A DNA stretch of 64,000 nt, from NCBI GenBank assembly GCA_002376235.1, contig DFNX01000016.1:1364001-1428000 (forward strand), in the 5' to 3' direction. Positions within the stretch are counted from its first letter, which is position 1; each line of letters begins with the position of its first letter. The stretch comes from Neorhizobium sp. UBA3556. Its GTDB lineage: Bacteria > Pseudomonadota > Alphaproteobacteria > Rhizobiales > Rhizobiaceae. A model generated the notes under the pieces. That model did no database searches, was not told where the DNA came from, and was given only the letters and a program-made list of their open reading frames with translations. Of this stretch, positions 1 to 8,209 are shown in pieces. The position numbers and the translations under genes are program-made.

Positions 1-438
1 GTAATAGGCGGAATAATTCTCGGTCTGCGCCCCTGCAGGCATCTTGGACGGATCGGGGATATAGACGACCTGCGCGGCAATCGCCCGGCCGCGCATTCCC
101 GCGGTGTCCTTGGGGCCAGCGCTGTCGATCATTGCCACCTGCACAAGACCGGCATTTTCCTTTTCCTGTACCGCCCGCGCCACGCGCAAGGCAGTCTTCA
201 GGCGCGCAACGCCATCACCACCCTGGTCGCTGGTAACGTATTTGCGTATCCAGATACTGCCGTCACGACGCATCTTTTGCGTCTGCAAGGTCGTGCAGGT
301 CAGGCCGTTAATGTCTTTATAGGAAGGGCCAAGAATCTTGTCGGTTCCGATCAGCACCGCCGCCGAACCACTCGCACCACAAAGAACCAATGCACCGCTG
401 AGAAGGAAAACGAATTTCTTCGACAGCCGGATCTTCAT
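1..438 (-). CDS. Secreted or periplasmic protein of unknown function (3' end outside window)
   Basis: The minus strand reads open from an ATG at 438 to the window edge, giving 146 codons without a stop. The start is MKIRLSKKF followed by a hydrophobic stretch ending near GSAAV, which looks like a signal peptide or N-terminal anchor. The rest contains LTCTTLQTQKMRRDGS and a segment GVARLKTALRVARAVQ. I do not recognise the family; the last residues visible are NYSAYY. It is transcribed away from sitA, so the two genes share the 439-665 intergenic region. No strong Shine-Dalgarno sequence precedes the ATG. Confidence 0.7.
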   Translation of the reverse strand, partial: MKIRLSKKFVFLLSGALVLCGASGSAAVLIGTDKILGPSYKDINGLTCTTLQTQKMRRDGSIWIRKYVTSDQGGDGVARLKTALRVARAVQEKENAGLVQVAMIDSAGPKDTAGMRGRAIAAQVVYIPDPSKMPAGAQTENYSAYY

Positions 439-575
439 TTGCCAACACCCGGCATACTCAACTCCAGTCACGCAATACAAGTCATGGAACAATGAGGGCA
501 TATTCGCCCAATCTTATTGAAGAAGCTTTAAGCGGTTTTGTCAGGCCATCGTTTCAAAGTGGGATTCCAATCTTG

Positions 576-646
576 TTGCGAATGATTTGCAATAGCGTTG
601 ACAGATGGATTTTTTGCCGCTAAGTTAAATTGCGAATGATTTGCAA
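576..646 (+). promoter_or_regulatory. sitA promoter with two Mur-type (Fur-family) operators
   Basis: The 17-base near-palindrome TTGCGAATGATTTGCAA occurs twice, identically, at 576-592 and 630-646, exactly 54 bp apart. Each copy matches its own reverse complement at 14 of 17 positions. Between them lies TTGACA (598-603), and 17 bases further TAAGTT (621-626) is a weak -10. The first box therefore abuts the -35 and the second covers the expected transcription start. In rhizobia the sit operon is repressed by manganese through the Fur homologue Mur, which binds paired MRS sites of this kind; assignment to Mur is inference from that knowledge. Confidence 0.75.
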
Positions 647-665
647 CAGCAATAACGGATCACGA

Positions 666-1565
666 ATGTCGTTTTTGAGAATTGCATGCCTCGGTACCGG
701 CCTCCTCGCCGGCCTGATCTCCTTGCCCTTTTCCGCTTTAGCTGAAGGAAAGCCCAAGGTCGTCACCACTTTCACCATCATCGCCGAGATGGCGAAGAAC
801 GTCGCGGGCGATGCGGCCGATGTCGAAAGCATCACCAAGCCCGGCGCGGAAATCCACAATTACCAGCCCACCCCGCGCGACCTTCTGCGCGCCCGTGACG
901 CGGATCTCGTCCTGCGCAACGGCCTTAATCTCGAAATCTGGTTCGAACGTTTTCTCAAAAATCTCGGAGATGTGAAGAGCGTCACCGTGTCGGATGGCGT
1001 CACCCCCATGTCGATTGCCGGCGGCGCTTATGAGGGCAAGCCCAACCCGCATTCCTGGATGTCACCGGAAAACGCCATCATCTATGTCGAGAACATCCGC
1101 AAGGGCCTGACCGAGATCGACCCGGCCAATGCCGAAACCTATGCCGCCAACGCCAAGGCCTATAGCGACAAGATCCGCGCACAGGCCCAGCCGATCCGCG
1201 ATGAGCTGGCCAAACTGCCGGAAAATCACCGCTGGCTGGTGACCAGCGAAGGCGCGTTTTCCTATCTAGCCCGCGATTTCGGCCTCAAGGAACTCTATCT
1301 CTGGCCGGTCAATGCCGACAGCCAGGGCACGCCGCAACAGGTCCGCGCCGTCATCGACGCCATGCGCGAACATGACGTGAAGGTGATCTTTTCCGAAAGC
1401 ACCGTGTCCGACAAGCCAGCCAAGCAAGTCGCCTCAGAAACCGGCGCCACCTATGGCGGAGTTCTCTACGTAGACTCGCTCTCAGAAGCGGACGGCCCGG
1501 TTCCAACCTATCTCGATCTGTTGCGCGTCACCTCTGAAACCATTGCAAAAGGTCTGGCGCAATGA
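666..1565 (+). CDS. sitA: Manganese/iron ABC transporter, periplasmic metal-binding protein SitA
   Basis: This is a cluster A-I (ZnuA/TroA-like) solute-binding protein that captures Mn2+ (possibly Fe2+) for the SitBCD permease. It starts MSFLRIACLG with a signal peptide ending near ALAEGKP. Metal-ligand regions are visible: the His of GAEIHNYQPTP, the His of NPHSWMSP, and later Glu/Asp in FSESTVSD and YVDSLSEADGP. The ATG at 666 is preferred over an in-frame TTG at 630 because the latter would place the second operator (630-646) inside the gene. It is the first gene of sitABCD, and its stop overlaps the sitB start in ATGA. Confidence 0.93.
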   Translation: MSFLRIACLGTGLLAGLISLPFSALAEGKPKVVTTFTIIAEMAKNVAGDAADVESITKPGAEIHNYQPTPRDLLRARDADLVLRNGLNLEIWFERFLKNLGDVKSVTVSDGVTPMSIAGGAYEGKPNPHSWMSPENAIIYVENIRKGLTEIDPANAETYAANAKAYSDKIRAQAQPIRDELAKLPENHRWLVTSEGAFSYLARDFGLKELYLWPVNADSQGTPQQVRAVIDAMREHDVKVIFSESTVSDKPAKQVASETGATYGGVLYVDSLSEADGPVPTYLDLLRVTSETIAKGLAQ

Positions 1566-2473
1566 GGATGGGCAAGGCCAAGCCGGTGACGACCGGCATC
1601 AGGCTCGACAATGTCAGCGTCGCCTACCGCAATGGTCATACGGCGCTGAAACATGCCAGCTTCGAAGTGCCCAAAGGCACGATCACAGCACTTGTCGGCG
1701 TCAATGGCGCCGGAAAGTCTACGCTGTTCAAGGCCATCATGGGTTTTGTCAGGCTGACCGAAGGCTCGGTTGAAATCCTTGGGATGCCCGCCCGCGAGGC
1801 TTTGAAAAAGAACCTAGTTGCCTATGTGCCGCAATCCGAAGAGGTCGACTGGAATTTCCCGGTTCTGGTCGAGGACGTGGTGATGATGGGCCGCTACGGC
1901 CACATGAATTTCCTCCGCATCCCATCGCGTCGCGACCACGACATGGTCACCGAGGCGCTGAAGCGGGTGAACATGCTGGACTATCGCAAGCGCCAGATCG
2001 GTGAGCTTTCCGGCGGCCAGCGCAAACGTGTGTTTCTCGCCCGCGCGCTGGCGCAGGAAGGCCAGGTCATCCTGCTCGACGAGCCCTTCACCGGCGTCGA
2101 CGTGACAACCGAAGAACAGATCATCGAGCTGTTGAAAGCCCTGCGCGATGAAGGCCGCGTCATGCTGGTCTCCACCCACAATCTCGGCAGCGTGCCGGAT
2201 TTTTGCGACCGCACAGTCTTCGTCAAAGGCACCGTCATCGCCTATGGCAAGACGGCGGAAACGTTCAACGAGGCCAATCTGGAAAAGGCCTTTGGCGGCG
2301 TGCTGCGCCATTTCATCCTTGGCGGCTCCGACCTGCATGACGATGCCGATCCGCGTCGCGTGAAGGTGATCACCGATGACGAACGCCCCTTTGTCACCTA
2401 TGGCAACGGCACCGAGCAAACCAAGGCGAAGAAAAAGAAGAAGGATGCCACCAGTGCTCCAGACGCTTCTTGA
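1562..2473 (+). CDS. sitB: Manganese/iron ABC transporter, ATP-binding protein SitB
   Basis: This is the ATPase of the metal-uptake system. Walker A is GVNGAGKST, the signature is LSGGQRKRV, Walker B is VILLDEPFTGVD and the H-loop is STHN. It is about 303 residues with a lysine-rich C-terminal tail (KAKKKKKDA), longer than a minimal ABC ATPase. Translation is coupled to sitA by an ATGA overlap, and its 3' end overlaps the start of sitC. It should energise uptake through SitC and SitD on the cytoplasmic face. Confidence 0.93.
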   Translation: MRMGKAKPVTTGIRLDNVSVAYRNGHTALKHASFEVPKGTITALVGVNGAGKSTLFKAIMGFVRLTEGSVEILGMPAREALKKNLVAYVPQSEEVDWNFPVLVEDVVMMGRYGHMNFLRIPSRRDHDMVTEALKRVNMLDYRKRQIGELSGGQRKRVFLARALAQEGQVILLDEPFTGVDVTTEEQIIELLKALRDEGRVMLVSTHNLGSVPDFCDRTVFVKGTVIAYGKTAETFNEANLEKAFGGVLRHFILGGSDLHDDADPRRVKVITDDERPFVTYGNGTEQTKAKKKKKDATSAPDAS

Positions 2474-3329
2474 ACCCTTCACCTACGGCTACATGCTGAA
2501 CGCCATTTGGGTCTCGGCCCTGGTAGGCGGCGTCTGCGGTTTTCTCTCCGCCTACCTGATGCTGAAAGGCTGGTCGCTGATCGGCGATGCCCTCTCCCAC
2601 TCGATCGTTCCGGGCGTCGCCGGCGCCTATATGCTGGGCCTGCCCTTCTCGATCGGTGCCTTCATGTCCGGCGGCCTTGCCGCCCTTGCCATGCTGTTCC
2701 TCAACCAGCGCACACGGCTGAAAGAGGACGCCATCATCGGCCTGATATTCACCTCCTTCTTCGGGCTTGGCCTGTTCATGGTGTCTCTGTCGCCAACCTC
2801 GGTCGATATCCAGACCATCGTCATGGGCAATGTTCTCGCCATCAGCCCCGGCGACACACTGCAACTCGTAATAATCGGCACCGTCAGCCTCATCGTCCTG
2901 ACCCTGAAGTGGAAGGACCTGATGGTTGCCTTCTTCGATGAAAACCATGCCCGCACCATCGGCCTCAAACCCGATGCGCTGAAGGTGATGTTCTTCGCCC
3001 TGCTCGCCGCCTCCACCGTCGCCGCCATGCAGACGGTCGGCGCCTTCCTCGTCATCGCCATGGTCGTCACGCCGGGAGCCACCGCCTACCTGCTCACCGA
3101 CCGCTTCCAGCGCGTCATCCTGCTCGCGCTCGGCATCGGTGCCGCTACCAGCTTTCTCGGCGCCTATCTCTCCTACTTCCTCGATGGCGCAACCGGCGGC
3201 ATCATCGTCGTGTTGCAGACGGCCATATTCCTCGTCGCTTTCGTCTTTGCTCCCAAGCACGGCATGCTCGCCGCCCGCCGTCGGGTAAAGGCATCGCTTG
3301 AGGAAGCAGCCCCGGGGAGTGCAAGATGA
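2454..3329 (+). CDS. sitC: Manganese/iron ABC transporter permease SitC
   Basis: This is an ABC-3 family permease with multiple hydrophobic segments and the typical opening LLEPFTYGYMLNAIW. The conserved GDALSHSIVPGVAGAYMLG and EDAIIGLIFTSFFGLGLF segments are present. I chose GTG at 2454 because AAGGA lies about 8 bases upstream; ATG at 2445 is also possible, and a longer reading from 2376 would run far into sitB with a lysine/arginine-rich shadow sequence. The gene overlaps sitB by about 20 bases and sitD by an ATGA junction. SitC and SitD are presumed to form the membrane channel as a heterodimer. Confidence 0.9.
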   Translation: MLQTLLEPFTYGYMLNAIWVSALVGGVCGFLSAYLMLKGWSLIGDALSHSIVPGVAGAYMLGLPFSIGAFMSGGLAALAMLFLNQRTRLKEDAIIGLIFTSFFGLGLFMVSLSPTSVDIQTIVMGNVLAISPGDTLQLVIIGTVSLIVLTLKWKDLMVAFFDENHARTIGLKPDALKVMFFALLAASTVAAMQTVGAFLVIAMVVTPGATAYLLTDRFQRVILLALGIGAATSFLGAYLSYFLDGATGGIIVVLQTAIFLVAFVFAPKHGMLAARRRVKASLEEAAPGSAR

Positions 3330-4159
3330 GCGACACGATCGAACTCCTCCTCTTCCCCTTCCAGATCGACTTCATGCGCACCGCATTTGCGGTGACGCTG
3401 ATGATCGCGCTGCCGATGGCGATCCTCTCCTGTTTCCTCATCCTCAAGGGCTGGTCGCTGATGGGCGATGCGGTCTCCCACGCCGTCCTGCCGGGCGTCG
3501 TCATTGCCTATATGCTGGCGATCCCCTTCTCGATCGGAGCCTTTATCGCCGGCATGGTCTGTGCACTGGCTACGGGTTTCCTCAAAGAAAACAGCCGCAT
3601 CAAGGAAGATACGGTGCTCGGCATCGTCTTCTCCGGCATGTTCGGCCTCGGCCTCGTGCTCTACGTCAATGTCCAGGCCGATGTGCATCTCGACCACATC
3701 CTGTTCGGCGACATGCTCGGCATCCTGCCGCAGGACCTGATCGAAACGACGGTGATTGCGATTGCCGCCACCATCTTCCTCGTCATCTTCCGCAAGGATT
3801 TGCTGGTCCATGCCTTCGACGAGCAGCATGCCAAGGCGATCGGCCTGCCGACCCGCCTGCTGCATTACGGCCTGCTCGCCGTCCTGTCGCTGACGGTCGT
3901 CGGAGCCTTGAAGGCGATCGGCATCATCCTGTCGGTTGCCCTCCTGATCGCCCCTGGCGCCATCGCCTTCCTACTGACCCGCCGTTTCACCGCCATGCTT
4001 TTGACGGCAGTTGCGGTCGCACTCGGCTGCTCGCTCGGCGGCATCTATCTGAGCTTCTTCCTCGATAGTGCCCCCGCCCCCACTATCGTGCTTTTGATGA
4101 CGATAACCTTCATCGTCACCTTCATTCGCACCATGCTCGCCTCCCGCGCCGCGGCCTGA
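3326..4159 (+). CDS. sitD: Manganese/iron ABC transporter permease SitD
   Basis: This second ABC-3 permease of the sit system is 277 residues and strongly similar in layout to SitC. Both contain KGWSL(I/M)GDA and the segment R(L/I)KED followed by G(L/I)(I/V)F. It starts at ATG 3326 overlapping the sitC stop. It is the last gene of sitABCD; no strong terminator was seen before the MarR operators that begin eight bases after its stop, so some read-through into the next gene is possible. Confidence 0.92.
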   Translation: MSDTIELLLFPFQIDFMRTAFAVTLMIALPMAILSCFLILKGWSLMGDAVSHAVLPGVVIAYMLAIPFSIGAFIAGMVCALATGFLKENSRIKEDTVLGIVFSGMFGLGLVLYVNVQADVHLDHILFGDMLGILPQDLIETTVIAIAATIFLVIFRKDLLVHAFDEQHAKAIGLPTRLLHYGLLAVLSLTVVGALKAIGIILSVALLIAPGAIAFLLTRRFTAMLLTAVAVALGCSLGGIYLSFFLDSAPAPTIVLLMTITFIVTFIRTMLASRAAA

Positions 4160-4166
4160 TCAGGTC

Positions 4167-4214
4167 GCGGGCATATACCCGCTTGCGTAGTAACGGATCC
4201 GGGTATATACACGC
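4167..4214 (+). promoter_or_regulatory. Pair of GGGYATATACCC operators upstream of the MarR gene
   Basis: GCGGGCATATACCCGC at 4167-4182 is a 16-bp palindrome with a single mismatched pair. A second copy, CCGGGTATATACACGC, lies at 4199-4214, nine bases before the marR coding region if measured to its 12-bp core. The 12-bp cores start at 4169 and 4201, 32 bp apart (about three helical turns). The same core occurs twice more in front of the neighbouring MFS gene, which suggests MarR autoregulation; that assignment is inference. Confidence 0.7.
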
Positions 4215-4220
4215 ATCAAG

Positions 4221-4622
4221 ATGTCGAACGATACATGCCACTGCATCCTGTTGCGCAAGGCGACCCGCAAGGTCTCTTCTTATTATGACGAGGCGCTGGC
4301 TCCGCTCGGCGTCAATATCGGCCAGTTCAGCCTGCTCAGAAACATCCGCCGGATGGAGCCGGTATCGCTCACTGATCTGGCGCAAAAGGTCGAATTGGAT
4401 CGCTCGACCGTCGGCCGCAATGCCAAGGTGCTGGAGCGAATGGAGCTGATCGCCATCGGCCACGGCGAGGATCAGCGCGAAGCGGTGCTGACCATCGCCC
4501 CGAAGGGCCGCGAAATACTGGAGAAGGGTGCGCCACTCTGGGATGGTGTGCAGGACGATATAGAGGCCCGCCTCGGACACGAAAAAGCACGGCAGTTGCA
4601 GGATCTGCTCGCAGAACTCTGA
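4221..4622 (+). CDS. MarR-family transcriptional regulator
   Basis: This is a winged-helix MarR protein of 133 residues, usual for the family. The recognition region is LTDLAQKVELDRSTVGRNAKVLERM, followed by the wing GHGEDQREAVLTIAPKGREIL. It starts at ATG 4221 with no clear Shine-Dalgarno sequence. It sits between two operator pairs with the same core and directly upstream of an MFS transporter in the same direction, a common repressor-exporter arrangement. The likely role is ligand-relieved repression of itself and the transporter; the ligand cannot be told from sequence. Confidence 0.88.
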   Translation: MSNDTCHCILLRKATRKVSSYYDEALAPLGVNIGQFSLLRNIRRMEPVSLTDLAQKVELDRSTVGRNAKVLERMELIAIGHGEDQREAVLTIAPKGREILEKGAPLWDGVQDDIEARLGHEKARQLQDLLAEL

Positions 4623-4640
4623 TTTTTTTGAACACGATAC

Positions 4641-4672
4641 GGGTATCTACCCGCTAATGCGGGCAAATACCC
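4641..4672 (+). promoter_or_regulatory. Pair of GGGYATATACCC operators upstream of the MFS gene
   Basis: GGGTATCTACCC at 4641-4652 and GGGCAAATACCC at 4661-4672 match the 12-bp cores found upstream of the MarR gene (GGGCATATACCC and GGGTATATACAC). Here the two cores are 20 bp apart, about two helical turns, so both would lie on the same face of the DNA. The second copy overlaps an upstream in-frame ATG at 4657, which argues that the transporter starts at 4717 instead. Confidence 0.7.
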
Positions 4673-4716
4673 ACAAAAAGCCGCCCCACCCCGGCAGCAA
4701 ACGAAGGGAACCACGA

Positions 4717-6012
4717 ATGATATCGACAGGCGTTGCCGGCTGGATGGCGGCGAGAAAACTGCATTACGGTTGGGTCGTTGCCGCAACCACCTTTCTAACC
4801 ATGCTGGCGACCGCCGGCGCCATGGGGTCAGCTGGCGTGATGATCCAGCCGCTGCATCAGGAATTCGGCTGGGATATCGCCGATATCTCCACCGCCATGG
4901 CCGTTCGCCTCGTGCTTTTCGGTCTGCTCGGGCCTTTTGCCGCCGCCTTCATGAACCATTTCGGCGTCCGTCAGGTCGTCTCCACGGCGCTGGGCATGAT
5001 CATGTTCGGCATTGTCGCCTCCTTCTTCATGACCGAGGTCTGGCAATTGCTGCTGCTCTGGGGCGTCGTCATCGGCGTCGGCACAGGCATGACGGCTCTG
5101 GTGCTTGGCGCAACCGTCGCCAGCCGCTGGTTTTCCAAGCGCCGCGGTCTCGTCATCGGCTTGATGACCGCAAGCAATGCCACCGGCCAGCTCGTCTTCC
5201 TGCCCGTGCTGGCAGCGCTGACCGAAGCCTATGGCTGGCGCACGGCACTGACACTGACCGTCGCCGTGCTTGCCACCACCTTCGTTCTCGTCCTGCTGCT
5301 GATGCGTGACCACCCGGCTGATGTCGGCCTGCCCGCCTATGGCGAAACCGCAGTCAACAAGGCTCCGAAACAGGATCACAAGCTTCTCGCCACGCTTCTG
5401 TCCCCACTCATCACCCTGAAAAGCGTCTCCGGAAACCCGGTTTTCTGGGTTCTGTTCGGCACCTTCTTCGTTTGCGGCTTGTCCACCAATGGCCTTATCC
5501 AGACGCACTGGATCTCGATCTGCGGTGATTTCGGCATGGCGGCGGTCACCGCTGCCGGCACGCTTGCCGTCATCGGCATCTTCGATTTCATCGGTACGAT
5601 CTTCGCCGGCTGGCTCTCCGACCGTTACGACAACCGCATCCTGCTTTTCTGGTTTTACGGATTGCGCGGCCTGTCGCTGATCTACCTGTCGCTTTCAGGT
5701 TTCAGTACGCTTGAACTCTCCGTCTTCGCGATCTTTTACGGCCTCGACTGGGTGGCAACCGTGCCGCCGACGGTCAAGCTCGCCGCGGAAAACTTCGGTC
5801 GTGAAAAAGCCGGTCTCGTCTTCGGCTGGGTCTTCACTGGCCACCAGCTTGGGGCAGCCACAGCAGCCTTCGGCGCCGGCTGGTTCAAGAGCGACTACGA
5901 CACCTACATGCCCGCCCTGCAGATCGCAGGCGTCATGTGCATGCTCGCCGCAGTCTCGGTCATGCTGCTCCGGAAGCCGGCGAGCCCTGCTCCGCTATCG
6001 CAGCCAGCCTGA
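4717..6012 (+). CDS. Major facilitator superfamily transporter
   Basis: This is a 12-helix MFS carrier of about 431 residues, resembling the oxalate/formate and monocarboxylate branch. Visible features are the opening KLHYGWVVAATTFLTM, the loop motif SRWFSKRRGLVIGLM after helix 4, and GWLSDRYDNR in the second half. The ATG at 4717 has AAGGGA upstream, whereas the in-frame ATG at 4657 lies within an operator. It is the probable target of the adjacent MarR regulator. The substrate is unknown, and either efflux or uptake is possible. Confidence 0.85.
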   Translation: MISTGVAGWMAARKLHYGWVVAATTFLTMLATAGAMGSAGVMIQPLHQEFGWDIADISTAMAVRLVLFGLLGPFAAAFMNHFGVRQVVSTALGMIMFGIVASFFMTEVWQLLLLWGVVIGVGTGMTALVLGATVASRWFSKRRGLVIGLMTASNATGQLVFLPVLAALTEAYGWRTALTLTVAVLATTFVLVLLLMRDHPADVGLPAYGETAVNKAPKQDHKLLATLLSPLITLKSVSGNPVFWVLFGTFFVCGLSTNGLIQTHWISICGDFGMAAVTAAGTLAVIGIFDFIGTIFAGWLSDRYDNRILLFWFYGLRGLSLIYLSLSGFSTLELSVFAIFYGLDWVATVPPTVKLAAENFGREKAGLVFGWVFTGHQLGAATAAFGAGWFKSDYDTYMPALQIAGVMCMLAAVSVMLLRKPASPAPLSQPA

Positions 6013-6016
6013 TTAT

Positions 6017-6205
6017 TTAGACTCCGGGCCGGCAATCCATGCCGGCCCCGCCTCGCCGAAGCGCTGTCGCCTCAACTCGGCTGTCATTGACATTCTTGAA
6101 GGCCTCCAGCGTCAAGCTGACATAAAAGGCGACGATCATCGTCAGCAGCAACACCATCGCCGAGGCGCTGAGCAAGCCCGTATAGGCGTAGAAGGCATCC
6201 GTCAT
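6017..6205 (-). CDS. Small single-pass membrane protein, unknown function
   Basis: This 62-residue minus-strand ORF starts MTDAFYAYTG, has one strong hydrophobic segment (ASAMVLLLTMIVAFYVSL) and ends with a polar tail. GGAG lies six bases before the ATG at 6205, a good ribosome site that supports translation. It stands convergent to the MFS gene and downstream of nothing obvious. The last third overlaps a GC-rich hairpin at 6026-6048, so the C-terminal residues may be less constrained. I do not recognise the family. Confidence 0.55.
   Translation of the reverse strand: MTDAFYAYTGLLSASAMVLLLTMIVAFYVSLTLEAFKNVNDSRVEATALRRGGAGMDCRPGV
6026..6048. terminator. GC hairpin between MFS gene and small ORF
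   Basis: GGGCCGGC (6026-6033) and GCCGGCCC (6041-6048) form a perfect 8-bp stem around a 7-base loop. It follows the MFS stop by 13 bases. There is no T-run on either side, so it may work as a transcript-stabilising or Rho-assisted end. Confidence 0.45.
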
Positions 6206-6306
6206 CTGTATCTCCAATCCTGTTTTCTTGAATTGAGTTTACCGATCAACATCACCCGCTGATTTCTGTTTCGTTTCAAAATATGTAGGTCTCACCCGAT
6301 GACGTA

Positions 6307-8016
6307 TCAGGCCGCGCGCTTCGAACCGCCCTGATCGGCCGCAGCCTCCGGCTCGCGGATGCGATTACGCCGGTTGAGCTTGAAGTGATTGACCAGCTCA
6401 ACCAGCTGCGCCGCACCCGCAGCAAGAGTACGGCTGATCGTCGTCGTCTTCTCCACCATGACCGCATTCTGCTGCGTCATGCGGTCAAGCTGAGAAACGG
6501 TGCTGTTGATCTCCGATAGACCGGTTGCCTGCTCCTGCGCGGCGGTAGCAAGAGACTGCACGTTGCTGTCGATCGACGCAACGAAGGTCTCGATCTCGTG
6601 CAGCGCCGAGCCGGTCTCGTCCACCAGCCGTACGCCTTCGGTCACTTCGCGCCCCGACTTGTCGATCAGCGTCTTGATTTCCTTGGCAGCGGTCGCCGAG
6701 CGCTGTGCAAGTTCGCGTACTTCCTGCGCAACCACGGCAAAGCCCTTGCCTGCCTCACCGGCGCGTGCCGCCTCGACGCCAGCATTGAGGGCCAGAAGAT
6801 TGGTCTGGAAGGCGATCTCGTCGATCACGCCGATGATCTTGGTGATCTCACCCGAAGCGTCATCGATCCGCTTCATCGCCGTGATGGTTTCCTGCACCAC
6901 GCTGGACGAGGCCGTTGCTGCCTCCAATGCTTGCCTCACCAGCTTGCGTGTCTCAACCGTGTTGGCCGAAGACGCTCTGACGGTCGAGGTCACCTGCTCA
7001 AGCGCCGCAGACGCCTCTTCCAGTGATGCCGCCTGCTCCTTGGTACGAGCAGACATCTGGTCTGCCGCTTCATGCATCTCCTGGCTGGAACCGTTCAACG
7101 TGCCGGTCTGCCTCAGGACACCCATCAGCGTTTCCTGGAACGCCCCGATCGAGGCATTGAAGTCGCGCCGCAACGGCTCGAACTCGGAGCCGAACGGAAC
7201 GTCGATCGTCTGGCGGATGTTGCAGTCCGCAAGACGCCCGAGCCCCGCTCCCAGTTCCTTCACCACGATCACGCGCTCGGAAACATCCGTCGCGAATTTC
7301 ACCACCTTGAACACGCGGCCGCTGTCGTCGATGATCGGGTTGTAGGAGGCCTGGATATAGATCGGCTCGCCCTTCTTGTTGACCCGGGTAAACTGCCCGG
7401 TCGAGAAGCGGCCCGCTCCAAGCTCGCGCCAGAACTGCTTGTATTCGGCGGAGCGCGCATAATCCGGCTCGCAGAACATCGAATGGTGTCGCCCGACGAT
7501 CTCACCCGGTTGATAGCCCAGCGCATTGAGGAAATTCTCGTTCGCCGTGATGATCTCGCCTTCCGGCGTGAATTCGATCACCGCCTGCGCCCGGGAAAGC
7601 GCCTCCAGCTTGCCGCGGTTTTCAAGCGCATCCTTGCGCGACGCGGTGATATCCGTGGCGATCTTCACCACCTTGTAGGGCTTGTTACCTTTGAAAAGCG
7701 GATTGTAGGAAGCCTCGATCCAGACCTCGCGGCCACCCTTGCCGAAACGCTTGTATTTGCCCTGGTCGAGCTTGCCCTTGGCCAGCCCCGCCCAGAAGTC
7801 GGCATAGTCCTTCGACGCGGCATCGGCCGCATCGACAAACATGCGGTGGTGCTTGCCGACAATCTCGGACAGCGAATAGCCGACCGTCCGGCAAAAATTC
7901 TCGTTGGCGGTAAGGATGATGCCGTTGAGGTCGAACTCGATGATCGCCTGCGAGCGATTGAGCGCCTCGATAAGGGCTGCATTGGATTGGATGTGGCCGA
8001 AAGGCAAACCGACCAT
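6307..8016 (-). CDS. Soluble methyl-accepting chemotaxis protein with two PAS domains
   Basis: The protein of 569 residues begins with two tandem PAS domains (about residues 15-130 and 135-255), each with the NENF and GYxxxEIVGxHH pattern typical of Aer-like PAS sensors. A HAMP-like linker and an MCP signalling domain follow, with the hairpin tip EIAFQTNLLALNAGVEAARAG. No membrane segment or signal peptide is present, so it should be a cytoplasmic receptor. There is no C-terminal CheR-binding pentapeptide (it ends GGSKRAA). GGAG lies seven bases before the ATG. Redox or oxygen sensing by a flavin or haem cofactor is possible but unproven. Confidence 0.92.
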   Translation of the reverse strand: MVGLPFGHIQSNAALIEALNRSQAIIEFDLNGIILTANENFCRTVGYSLSEIVGKHHRMFVDAADAASKDYADFWAGLAKGKLDQGKYKRFGKGGREVWIEASYNPLFKGNKPYKVVKIATDITASRKDALENRGKLEALSRAQAVIEFTPEGEIITANENFLNALGYQPGEIVGRHHSMFCEPDYARSAEYKQFWRELGAGRFSTGQFTRVNKKGEPIYIQASYNPIIDDSGRVFKVVKFATDVSERVIVVKELGAGLGRLADCNIRQTIDVPFGSEFEPLRRDFNASIGAFQETLMGVLRQTGTLNGSSQEMHEAADQMSARTKEQAASLEEASAALEQVTSTVRASSANTVETRKLVRQALEAATASSSVVQETITAMKRIDDASGEITKIIGVIDEIAFQTNLLALNAGVEAARAGEAGKGFAVVAQEVRELAQRSATAAKEIKTLIDKSGREVTEGVRLVDETGSALHEIETFVASIDSNVQSLATAAQEQATGLSEINSTVSQLDRMTQQNAVMVEKTTTISRTLAAGAAQLVELVNHFKLNRRNRIREPEAAADQGGSKRAA

Positions 8017-8156
8017 GGATATCTCCGCTTGGCTAATTTTGCGGCAAGACTATCCACCTTTAATAAAGTTTAAGTTAATTAAGCACTTGATCGCATTCAA
8101 CTTTACGGTGTCTAGAGGAGCAACATTCGTCACAACCGGAAGGCTATTCGCCCATG

Positions 8157-8182
8157 AAAAAGGCCCGCCTTGCGGCGAGCCT
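8157..8182 (-). terminator. Rho-independent terminator of tal
   Basis: Reading the minus strand, AGGCTCGCC (8182-8174), a GCAA loop and GGCGGGCCT form a 9-bp stem with one G-T wobble, followed by a run of five T. It begins 27 bases after the tal stop. Confidence 0.85.
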
Positions 8183-8209
8183 CCAATGCTTTGGCAGTGG
8201 TTCTTCTGA

